DNA of 5,024 nucleotides, taken from positions 1 through 5,024 of the forward strand of contig JAUWFF010000141.1 in NCBI GenBank assembly GCA_030607105.1, given 5' to 3'. Below, piece by piece: positions 1-5,024 of this stretch. The notes below the pieces were generated by a model. That model ran no database searches and was not told the origin of the DNA. It worked only from the letters and a program-made list of their open reading frames with translations. Origin of the DNA: Filomicrobium sp. (GTDB lineage: Bacteria; Pseudomonadota; Alphaproteobacteria; Rhizobiales; Hyphomicrobiaceae). Within the stretch, counting starts at the first letter, position 1. The number at the start of each line of letters is the position of its first letter. Made by a program: the position numbers and the translations under genes.

Positions 1-122
1 AGCATGTTGAAGGTCCGAGCATGGAAGTTCTGTTCGTTTATCCCGAGGAGCTTAAAGGCTCCAAGAAGGTACACGTTCTAAGGGATTTCCTGGTCTCGAA
101 ATCACGCAGCTGGAAGTATTGA
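1..122 (+). CDS. LysR-family transcriptional regulator, C-terminal end (partial, 5' end outside window)
   Basis: Only the last 39 codons are present, read in the frame that starts at base 3 and ends at the TGA at 120-122. The peptide contains MEVLFVYPEELKGSKKVHV followed by a short basic tail ending in SWKY. The pattern of a strand, then (V/Y)FVYPEEL, then S-K-(K/R)-hydrophobic, then a final F-R/D-F-L helix is the usual end of the LysR-type effector-binding domain. The DNA-binding helix-turn-helix and most of the effector domain lie to the left of the window, so neither the target genes nor the ligand can be judged. It points the same way as leuC, 190 bases downstream, but nothing visible shows that it controls leuC. 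Family assignment is fairly secure; anything more specific is not possible. Confidence 0.82.
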   Translation, partial: HVEGPSMEVLFVYPEELKGSKKVHVLRDFLVSKSRSWKY

Positions 123-249
123 GCCAGTTCGGCCGCGTTCATCTGGTGAAGACCAATTGCTACTTTCGCGGTTCGCCGACGGGCCGTCTTCAAGACCGGC
201 TTGACGTCCGATTTCACATCCGCTTCGGGCGCCGCCTGCGCGGTGTTTA

Positions 250-278
250 TTGCGAAGTTTCCACGACGGGTCTATCTA
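250..278 (+). promoter_or_regulatory. Weak candidate sigma-70-type promoter upstream of leuC
   Basis: TTGCGA at 250-255 and TATCTA at 273-278 are separated by 17 bases, and the second element ends 35 bases before the preferred leuC ATG. Each box matches the consensus only partly (4/6 and 3/6), so this is a guess supported mainly by spacing and position. The rest of the gap from 123 to 313 shows no gene. It contains no clear terminator for the LysR gene, and no leader peptide rich in leucine codons that would indicate attenuation. Confidence 0.25.
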
Positions 279-313
279 GGCTCTGAGACACGAAAACAAT
301 GGGTTTCTCGTAC

Positions 314-1726
314 ATGGCCAAGACGCTTTATGACAAGATTTTCGATGATCACACGGTGCACGACCACGAGGACGGCACCTGTGTCATCTACATCGATCGC
401 CATCTCGTGCATGAGGTGACGAGCCCGCAGGCCTTCGAAGGTCTGCGCATAGCCGGACGGTCGGTGCGGGCCCCCGAAAAGACGCTCGCCGTCGTGGATC
501 ACAACGTGCCGACCACGGATCGCTCGCAGGGTATTAGTGATCCGGAGAGCCTGCTGCAGGTCGCAACGCTCGCGAAGAACGCAGAAGACTTCGGCATCGA
601 ATACTACGATGAGCTTGATAACCGGCAAGGCATCGTCCACGTGGTCGGACCCGAGCAAGGCTTCACGTTGCCGGGGACGACCATTGTTTGCGGAGATAGC
701 CATACCTCGACACACGGGGCGTTCGGTGCCTTGGCACACGGTATCGGCACGTCCGAAGTGGAGCACGTGCTGGCTACACAGACGCTGGTTCAAAAGAAAC
801 TCAAGAACATGCGGGTCAGCGTCGACGGGCAGTTGCCGAACGGCGTTGCGGCGAAAGACATCATTCTCGCGGTGATCGGCGAGATTGGGACAGCCGGTGG
901 TAATCATCACGCGATCGAATTCACAGGAGAGGCCATCCGCGCACTGTCGATGGAAGGTCGCATGACGGTCTGTAATATGTCGATCGAGGGCGGAGCCCGG
1001 ACCGGCATGATTGCACCTGATGAAAAGACTTTCGAGTTTATCAAGGGCCGGCCAAAGGCACCTAAGGGTGATGCCTGGGATATGGCGATGCGTCACTGGG
1101 AGACGCTTCACACGGATGATGGCGCACACATTGACACGGAAGTTCGCCTGGATGCCGCCGCGCTGCCGCCAATCGTAACCTGGGGCACGTCGCCGGAGGA
1201 TGTGGTTGCGGTGACCGGCGTCGTTCCGGATCCGGAAGCGCTTGATGACGTCAACAAGCGGGCCTCCATGATGCGGTCCCTGGAGTACATGGGTCTAGAA
1301 CCCGGCACGAAGGTGACCGACATTCCGTTGGAGGTCATCTGGATTGGCTCTTGCACCAATGGCCGCATCGAAGACCTGCGAGTCGTCGCGGAAGTCGTGA
1401 AGGGGCGCAAGATTTCCGAGCGTCTCGATTATGCGATGATCGTGCCTGGATCGGGTCTTGTGAAGGCGCAGGCGGAGGCCGAAGGGTTGGACAAGATATT
1501 CACCGCCGCAGGGTTTGAGTGGCGTGAGCCCGGCTGTTCGATGTGTCTTGGTATGAACCCCGACCAGCTCAAGCCGGGGCAGAGGTGCGCCTCGACATCG
1601 AACCGCAACTTCGAAGGGCGCCAGGGCTACAAGGGTCGCACGCATCTTGTGTCGCCCAAGATGGCAGCGGCGGCGGCGCTGGAAGGCCATTTCGTCGATG
1701 TTCGCAAATGGTCTCCTAGTGCGTGA
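314..1726 (+). CDS. leuC: 3-isopropylmalate dehydratase large subunit
   Basis: LeuC pairs with LeuD to isomerise 2-isopropylmalate to 3-isopropylmalate in cytoplasmic leucine biosynthesis, using a [4Fe-4S] cluster. The protein has 470 residues, the normal size for the family. Near the N-terminus it has the signature stretches [30 protein letters not shown] and [11 protein letters not shown]. Further on are [20 protein letters not shown] and the cluster ligands: Cys347 in IGSCTNGR, and Cys408 and Cys411 in [12 protein letters not shown]. It ends with the substrate-loop type sequence [13 protein letters not shown] chose the ATG at 314 (MAKTLYDKI) because it matches the usual family N-terminus. 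An in-frame ATG at 299 would add five residues, and neither start has a strong ribosome binding site. leuD does not follow, so the partner subunit must lie elsewhere. The protein appears intact. Confidence 0.97.
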   Translation: MAKTLYDKIFDDHTVHDHEDGTCVIYIDRHLVHEVTSPQAFEGLRIAGRSVRAPEKTLAVVDHNVPTTDRSQGISDPESLLQVATLAKNAEDFGIEYYDELDNRQGIVHVVGPEQGFTLPGTTIVCGDSHTSTHGAFGALAHGIGTSEVEHVLATQTLVQKKLKNMRVSVDGQLPNGVAAKDIILAVIGEIGTAGGNHHAIEFTGEAIRALSMEGRMTVCNMSIEGGARTGMIAPDEKTFEFIKGRPKAPKGDAWDMAMRHWETLHTDDGAHIDTEVRLDAAALPPIVTWGTSPEDVVAVTGVVPDPEALDDVNKRASMMRSLEYMGLEPGTKVTDIPLEVIWIGSCTNGRIEDLRVVAEVVKGRKISERLDYAMIVPGSGLVKAQAEAEGLDKIFTAAGFEWREPGCSMCLGMNPDQLKPGQRCASTSNRNFEGRQGYKGRTHLVSPKMAAAAALEGHFVDVRKWSPSA

Positions 1727-1758
1727 GCGAGATCGCCGGAACAGTTGAGCGTTAAGCG

Positions 1759-2160
1759 ATGGTGCGAGGCCCTATCGATTTTGAGAAACTAGAGCGCGAG
1801 GGTGTGCCCTTCGCCAGTCTTCCTGCGGGTGAGAAGGTGTTCCTGCAGGATGAGGCCGGCGGCGCGATGTACCTTGTTCGCTCCGGGCTTATTGATATCC
1901 TGATGTATGGCCGTGTGCTGGAAACTGTCGGTGCGGACGGGATCTTCGGGGAGATGTCGCTTATTGATGATGCGCCACGCAGCGCCGCGGCCTTGGCGGC
2001 CACCAACACCGAGGTGGCGATTCTCGATCGGGCAGCGTATCTCCGCCTGGTGCGGGCAGAACCGGATTTCGCACTCTACGTGCTGCAAGTCCTCGCGCAA
2101 AGACTGCGCCGGCTGGATGATGCGCTGGCCGATCGGTCCGCCGGTGAGGGTTCGGGATAG
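1759..2160 (+). CDS. Small stand-alone cyclic nucleotide-binding domain protein
   Basis: This 133-residue protein is essentially one cyclic-nucleotide-binding (CRP-like) beta-roll domain. Residues 20-60 give the strand/turn pattern LPAGEKVFLQDEAGGAMYLVRSG. Residues 61-77 form a phosphate-binding cassette (GIFGEMSLIDDAPRSAA) with the Glu (65) and Arg (74) that contact the ribose and cyclic phosphate in family members. A helix rich in Leu and Arg follows at about 104-123. There is no C-terminal helix-turn-helix, so it is not a CRP/FNR transcription factor, and no kinase, channel or cyclase domain is attached. It starts 32 bases after leuC on the same strand and could be co-transcribed with it. 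The ATG at 1759 has only a weak ribosome binding site. The intact cassette suggests that it binds cAMP or a related nucleotide; the partner that reads the signal is unknown. Confidence 0.88.
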   Translation: MVRGPIDFEKLEREGVPFASLPAGEKVFLQDEAGGAMYLVRSGLIDILMYGRVLETVGADGIFGEMSLIDDAPRSAAALAATNTEVAILDRAAYLRLVRAEPDFALYVLQVLAQRLRRLDDALADRSAGEGSG

Positions 2161-2214
2161 AAGGCGTCGACATGTCAGATGCCGGCGCGCTGCCGTCTTG
2201 CTTCAGATCGCCGG

Positions 2215-2901
2215 TCAGGGAACTAATTTGTAGCCGCCGGTTTCTGTAACCAGAAGCTCGGCGTTTGAAGGATCCTTTTCGATCTTCTGGCGCAGACGAT
2301 AAATATGCGTTTCCAGGGTATGGGTCGTCACACCGGCGTTATAGCCCCACACCTCGTGCAAGAGGACATCGCGGGTAATGACCTTTTCGCCAGACCGGTA
2401 AAGGAATTTCAGAATTGAAGTTTCCTTTTCGGTGAGACGGATCTTGGAGCCTTTTTCATCGACCAACAGTTTGGATGCTGGCTTGAAGGTGTAGTGGCCA
2501 ATAGTGAAAACGGCGTCTTCACTTTGTTCGTGCTGGCGAAGCTGGGCGCGGATGCGTGCAAGCAGTACAGCAAACTTAAAGGGCTTGGTGACGTAATCGT
2601 TGGCGCCGGCGTCCAAGCCAAGGATCTGGTCGGCGTCTGAATCGTTGCCCGTCAACATGATGATGGGGCTCTTGAAGCCAGTCTTACGCAGGATCTTGAC
2701 CGCTTCGCGCCCATCCATGTCAGGCAACCCGACATCAAACAAGACAAGGTCATGATGTTCGGCCTTGGCGATTTCCATTCCGCTGGCGGCGGAATCGGCT
2801 ACCGTTACCTCGAACTCGTCATGCAATGCCAGCTGGTCCCTCAGGGAATCGCGAAGGTCGTCGTCGTCATCCACGATCAAAATCTTGCGGACATTGCTCA
2901 T
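2215..2901 (-). CDS. OmpR/PhoB-family two-component response regulator (CenR-like?)
   Basis: A 228-residue cytoplasmic response regulator with an intact receiver domain and winged-helix DNA-binding domain. In the receiver (about 5-122), Asp11 and Asp12 form the acidic pocket and Asp56 in LVLFDVGLPDMDG is the phosphoacceptor. Thr84 (IIMLTGND) and Lys106 (YVTKPF) complete the switch. The winged helix spans about 130-226, with RLTEKETSILKFL, VWGYNAGVTTHTLETHIYRL and the closing wing ETGGYKLVP. I chose the ATG at 2901 because the receiver begins immediately after it (MSNVRKILIVDDD) and GGAG lies 11 bases upstream. The frame stays open to an ATG at 3093, but those 64 extra residues look non-native. 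No histidine kinase is adjacent. The sequence resembles, from memory, the envelope regulator CenR conserved in alphaproteobacteria, and the divergent cell-wall gene fits that. I am not sure of this identity, so no symbol is given. Confidence 0.95.
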   Translation of the reverse strand: MSNVRKILIVDDDDDLRDSLRDQLALHDEFEVTVADSAASGMEIAKAEHHDLVLFDVGLPDMDGREAVKILRKTGFKSPIIMLTGNDSDADQILGLDAGANDYVTKPFKFAVLLARIRAQLRQHEQSEDAVFTIGHYTFKPASKLLVDEKGSKIRLTEKETSILKFLYRSGEKVITRDVLLHEVWGYNAGVTTHTLETHIYRLRQKIEKDPSNAELLVTETGGYKLVP

Positions 2902-2940
2902 TTTTCTCGTCACTCCGGGCAGTGCTTCCCCAACGGCTGA

Positions 2941-2951
2941 TAGATTATCTA
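2941..2951 (-). promoter_or_regulatory. Palindrome overlapping a candidate -10 box of the response regulator gene
   Basis: TAGATTATCTA is an odd-length perfect palindrome (five bases each side of a central T). Read on the minus strand it contains GATAAT (2949-2944), a five-out-of-six match to a -10 box, about 42 bases before the regulator ATG. No good -35 box lies 16-18 bases further upstream, so the promoter call is weak. The palindrome could be an operator, possibly for autoregulation, or chance in an AT-rich patch. It sits in the 166-base gap (2902-3067) shared with the divergent L,D-transpeptidase gene. Confidence 0.3.
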
Positions 2952-3067
2952 CCACGGTAAACTTGGAACGCCATAGGGGGAGAAAAGGCGTTAAGCATGT
3001 GTGTGCCCACAGGTTATTTCGAAGTCGACGAGTTTTGCGGGCATATTCAGCACAACTCTTTTTGCCA

Positions 3068-3634
3068 ATGAGACCAGGTCGGACAATAAACACTTACCAC
3101 ACGTTGCGACAACTTATCGTCAGTGGGAAACCGGCAGAGTCAACGCGCGGCCTCCTGCGGGCCGGAAACCTTTTAATACCGTGCGCGCTAGGGCGGTCGG
3201 GCATGCGCGCGCAAAAACATGAAGGCGATGGGGCGAGCCCACGCGGCGTGTGGCCGCTGCGAGAGGCTTACTACCGGTCCGATCGGCTCGCTTCAAGGCC
3301 ATCTACCTCGCTGCCGCTCAGGGCACTCTTGCCCGAGGATGGATGGTGTGATGCAGCCGGTGATCGCAATTACAACCGGCGTATCCGACACCCTTATGAC
3401 GCTAGCGCCGAAAGGCTCTGGCGCGACGACAGTCTTTACGACGTCATTGTGGTGGTTGGATACAACGACCGGCCTTGCCAGCAGGGCAGGGGGAGCGCCA
3501 TTTTCATCCACGTTGCCCGAGAGTGCCCCGACGGGCTGGAGCCGACGGAGGGATGTATCGCTTTGCGGAAACGGGATCTCTTGCGGCTTTTGCCGATGCT
3601 TGGCCCGGCGACCATGCTGCGCGTTGGGGACTGA
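3068..3634 (+). CDS. YkuD-domain L,D-transpeptidase family protein
   Basis: A 188-residue protein of the compact YkuD/L,D-transpeptidase branch. Family enzymes act on peptidoglycan stem peptides with a catalytic Cys. Residues 39-70 carry CALGRSGMRAQKHEGDGASP and a YRSDR motif. Next come DGWCDAAGDRNYNR (91-104), the YDVIVVVGYND strand (124-134) and FIHVARECPDGLEPTEGCIAL (146-166). His148 and Cys163 are the catalytic pair, spaced H-x14-C. The Cys motif reads TEGC rather than the classical SHGC, which I associate with this subfamily. No convincing signal peptide is visible, although the substrate would be in the periplasm. The start is uncertain: the ATG at 3068 has no clear ribosome binding site, and GTG 2999 and TTG 3104 are in-frame alternatives. 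The gene is divergent from the response regulator, which may control it, and convergent with rplS. Confidence 0.85.
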   Translation: MRPGRTINTYHTLRQLIVSGKPAESTRGLLRAGNLLIPCALGRSGMRAQKHEGDGASPRGVWPLREAYYRSDRLASRPSTSLPLRALLPEDGWCDAAGDRNYNRRIRHPYDASAERLWRDDSLYDVIVVVGYNDRPCQQGRGSAIFIHVARECPDGLEPTEGCIALRKRDLLRLLPMLGPATMLRVGD

Positions 3635-3637
3635 CAG

Positions 3638-3674
3638 AAACGCAAACGGCCCACCGGCCGAAACCGGTGGGCCG
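3638..3674 (-). terminator. Rho-independent terminator of rplS
   Basis: A perfect 11-base-pair GC-rich stem (3647-3657 with 3664-3674) closes a six-base loop. Read on the minus strand it starts 27 bases after the rplS TAA and is followed by the T-rich run TTTGCGTTTCTG. On the plus strand, 12 bases after the L,D-transpeptidase stop, the same stem is followed by CTACTCCCTC. It is therefore at best a poor terminator in that direction, and its orientation favours rplS. Confidence 0.85.
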
Positions 3675-3700
3675 CTACTCCCTCGAACTCATGAAAGTTC

Positions 3701-4393
3701 TTATTCGGGCGCCTGTTGCTGCTTGGCAGCTTCTTCAGCCTTCTTGGCTTCTTCGGCTTCAGCTGCGGCTTCGGCGGCTGTTGCTTCAGCGATTAGACGT
3801 TGCGCCTGACCGACCCAGTCCTGCTTCTCGATTTGTCCCTCAAGCTTGAGGAATTCGTCAAGGTTGGCGATGTCGTCATCGGAGAAATTGGCGATCTGCT
3901 CGAGTTTGACGCAGTTCAACTGCTTCAAACGCATCTGCAGTTCTTCGTCGATGCCGTTGAGCTGGGAGAGGTCATCGGGTTGACCTTTTTGCTTTTTGAA
4001 GCCCTTCCATGCGGCGTTCAAACGGCGGGCGCGGACGTCAGTGCGCTCGGCAATGCGGGCGGAACGGCCACGGCGGCCACGTAGATAGTAGAGTTTGGCG
4101 CGACGAACCCGGCCACGGCGGACGACTTCGATCGATGCGATTAGCGGCGAGTAGACAGGAAAGACGCGCTCGACACCTTCGCCATAGGAAATCTTGCGGA
4201 CCGTGAAGTTCTCGTTCAGGCCGGCGCCAGAGCGGGCGATGACGACACCTTCGTAGGCCTGTAGGCGTTCAGTCTTGCCTTCGACGACTTTCACCATGAC
4301 CTTGATGGTATCGCCAGGGCTGAATTCCGGCACCCCGCGCTTGGCGGAAATCGTCCGCATTTGCTCGCGTTCGAGCTGTTCGATGATGTTCAT
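3701..4393 (-). CDS. rplS: 50S ribosomal protein L19 with long C-terminal extension
   Basis: L19 sits at the 30S-50S interface of the ribosome. The core, about residues 1-118, is typical: [68 protein letters not shown] and the basic [15 protein letters not shown]. The protein has 230 residues, whereas bacterial L19 is usually about 110-125. The surplus consists of a basic linker (119-138), a helical segment (139-201) and an Ala/Glu/Lys/Gln-rich tail (202-230). The helical segment begins [20 protein letters not shown] and ends with [18 protein letters not shown]. It resembles the helix-hairpin-helix-type extension found on alphaproteobacterial L21 and NuoE. The ATG at 4393 is chosen because it gives the canonical L19 N-terminus and has GAGGA upstream; an in-frame ATG at 4474 would add 27 unconvincing residues. 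It lies downstream of trmD, as in the standard cluster, and ends before a strong terminator. Confidence 0.97.
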   Translation of the reverse strand: MNIIEQLEREQMRTISAKRGVPEFSPGDTIKVMVKVVEGKTERLQAYEGVVIARSGAGLNENFTVRKISYGEGVERVFPVYSPLIASIEVVRRGRVRRAKLYYLRGRRGRSARIAERTDVRARRLNAAWKGFKKQKGQPDDLSQLNGIDEELQMRLKQLNCVKLEQIANFSDDDIANLDEFLKLEGQIEKQDWVGQAQRLIAEATAAEAAAEAEEAKKAEEAAKQQQAPE

Positions 4394-4401
4394 TTTTGGT
4401 T

Positions 4402-4431
4402 GTTCCTCGAGGCTTTCAAAAGCAGAGGAAC
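4402..4431 (-). promoter_or_regulatory. Hairpin in the rplS leader that would sequester its Shine-Dalgarno sequence
   Basis: On the minus strand the leader reads GTTCCTC (4431-4425), then T, GCTT, a TTGA loop, AAGC and CTC, then GAGGAAC (4408-4402). The outer seven base pairs are perfect and the inner four pair around a tetraloop, leaving a small 1x3 internal loop. The 3' arm is the only Shine-Dalgarno-like sequence in front of rplS, eight bases before the ATG. Folding would therefore hide it and could lower or regulate L19 translation. The complementarity is seen directly; the regulatory role is inferred. Confidence 0.5.
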
Positions 4432-4510
4432 GATGCCTACGATCCCCGGGGAGGGGCGGGCGTCGCTCATGCAACCCATGTCTGGGAAATTTGAAGGTGA
4501 TCTACTAACT

Positions 4511-4551
4511 CAAAACGAGGCGACTGTCGATGGCTGCGGTTTCAAGTCGCC
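4511..4551 (-). terminator. Weak candidate terminator after trmD
   Basis: GGCGACT (4551-4545) and AGTCGCC (4525-4519), read on the minus strand, form a seven-base-pair stem with a 19-base loop. The stem is followed by TCGTTTTGAG. It lies 17 bases after the trmD stop. The stem is short, the loop long and the T run interrupted, so it may only attenuate read-through into rplS or do nothing. The rest of the 175-base gap (4394-4568) contains no gene, only a GC-rich tract with CCCCGGGG at 4444-4451 and the rplS leader hairpin. Confidence 0.3.
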
Positions 4552-4568
4552 GCCGCCTGTTGGAACCG

Positions 4569-5024
4569 TTATTTTTCGCGGGTTTTCGGGGCCAGCAGAT
4601 CGGGTCGGCGGGCCTTCGTCAGTTTGCGAGCCTGTGCGTCGCGCCACCGCGCAATCTGGCCGTGGTCGCCAGAAAGCAGGACATCGGGGATCGGCCTGCC
4701 TTCCCAGTCGCGCGGGCGTGTGTACTGAGGGTATTCCAGGAGGCCGCCCTCAAAGCTCTCGTGTTTGAGGCTCTCGTCGGCGCCGATGACTCCGGGAATG
4801 AGGCGGACACAAGCGTCGATCAACACCATGGCGGCCAGTTCGCCGCCCGAAAGGACATAATCTCCGATCGAGACCTCGCGAAAGTCACGGGCCTCGAGGA
4901 CGCGTTCATCAACGCCTTCAAAACGCCCAGCGAGCAGAAGTACGCCGGGGCCGGCTGCAAGATCCTTGGCGGCGCGCTGGGTGAGCGGGGTCCCACGCGG
5001 CGACAGATAGAGGCGCGGGAGGTC
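4569..5024 (-). CDS. trmD: tRNA (guanine-37-N1)-methyltransferase, C-terminal part (5' end outside window)
   Basis: TrmD methylates N1 of G37 beside the anticodon using S-adenosylmethionine and so prevents +1 frameshifting. 151 codons are present, roughly the last two thirds, with the N-terminus beyond base 5024. The frame is open from the edge to the TAA at 4571-4569. It includes the SPOUT trefoil-knot motifs [14 protein letters not shown] and [20 protein letters not shown], then RLIPGVIG. The C-terminal domain signatures YPQYTRP and [16 protein letters not shown] follow. Two details differ from the E. coli enzyme. CGRYEG reads AGRFEG, and the Asp of E. coli EDSF (Asp169) aligns with Glu in HESF (codon 4760-4758). 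The Arg before the IPGV motif is kept. rplS follows downstream on the same strand, as in the conserved rpsP-rimM-trmD-rplS order. Identification is secure. Confidence 0.96.
   Translation of the reverse strand, partial: DLPRLYLSPRGTPLTQRAAKDLAAGPGVLLLAGRFEGVDERVLEARDFREVSIGDYVLSGGELAAMVLIDACVRLIPGVIGADESLKHESFEGGLLEYPQYTRPRDWEGRPIPDVLLSGDHGQIARWRDAQARKLTKARRPDLLAPKTREK

Noticed and set aside
182..200. Imperfect hairpin GCCGTC / GACCGGC as a terminator of the LysR gene
   Set aside because: The stem is short and bulged and is not followed by a T run.
272..1129. Long open frame of 285 codons on the minus strand, antisense to leuC
   Set aside because: It is fully covered by the unmistakable leuC coding sequence, shows no recognisable domain, and is rich in Arg, His and Cys as expected of an antisense shadow in GC-rich DNA.
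2182..2214. CCGGCG and CGCCGG as a terminator between the cyclic-nucleotide-binding gene and the response regulator
   Set aside because: The stem is only six base pairs with a 21-base loop and no T run follows on either strand.
2902..3093. N-terminal extension of the response regulator to the ATG at 3093
   Set aside because: The receiver domain starts exactly at the ATG at 2901; the extra 64 residues have no domain character and would occupy the divergent promoter region and overlap the transpeptidase start.
3701..3790. Repetitive-looking stretch rich in GCTTCTTCGGC-like units as a repeat array
   Set aside because: It is the in-frame coding sequence of the Ala/Glu/Lys tail of L19; the repetition comes from codon use in a low-complexity peptide, with no regular unit or spacing.
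3219..3809. Open frame of 196 codons on the plus strand
   Set aside because: It overlaps the L,D-transpeptidase gene out of frame, runs through the rplS terminator stem and into the rplS tail, and its low-complexity Ala/Ser end is the complement of the L19 tail.
4394..4474. N-terminal extension of L19 by 27 residues to the ATG at 4474
   Set aside because: L19 normally begins MNIIEQLE, which is at 4393 with a Shine-Dalgarno sequence; the extension is translated leader sequence.

Overview
The window looks like a core chromosomal segment of an alphaproteobacterium with moderately high GC. This is judged from protein style: an L19 with a long C-terminal extension, an OmpR-type regulator of a form conserved in that class, and leuC without leuD beside it. 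I see no IS element, tRNA, rRNA, CRISPR array or phage gene, and no sign of recent transfer. Genus cannot be named from the sequence alone.

Layout from left to right. Bases 1-122 (+) hold the last 39 codons of a LysR-family regulator whose body lies outside the window. After a 190-base gap comes leuC (314-1726, +), the large subunit of isopropylmalate isomerase. A small stand-alone cyclic-nucleotide-binding-domain protein follows 32 bases later (1759-2160, +). Convergent to it is an OmpR/PhoB-type response regulator (2215-2901, -). Divergent from the regulator, across a 166-base gap with candidate promoter signals, is a YkuD-family L,D-transpeptidase-like gene (3068-3634, +). This converges on rplS (3701-4393, -), and a strong stem-loop oriented as the rplS terminator lies between them. 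Upstream of rplS on the same strand is the 3' part of trmD (4569-5024, -), which runs off the right edge. No stretch longer than 300 bases lacks a gene.

How the genes fit together. trmD-rplS is the end of the widespread rpsP-rimM-trmD-rplS translation cluster. The 175-base gap between the two contains a weak candidate terminator and, next to the rplS start, a hairpin that would bury the rplS Shine-Dalgarno sequence. The divergent response regulator and L,D-transpeptidase suggest a cell-envelope control pair, but this is inference from position and family. leuC serves leucine synthesis; its LeuD partner must be encoded elsewhere.

Most of the window is ordinary housekeeping DNA and I did not find a convincing new system. 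The points most worth a second look are the helix-hairpin-helix-like extension plus charged tail on L19, the Shine-Dalgarno-sequestering hairpin before rplS, the regulator/transpeptidase pair, and a Glu in TrmD where the E. coli enzyme has its catalytic Asp.
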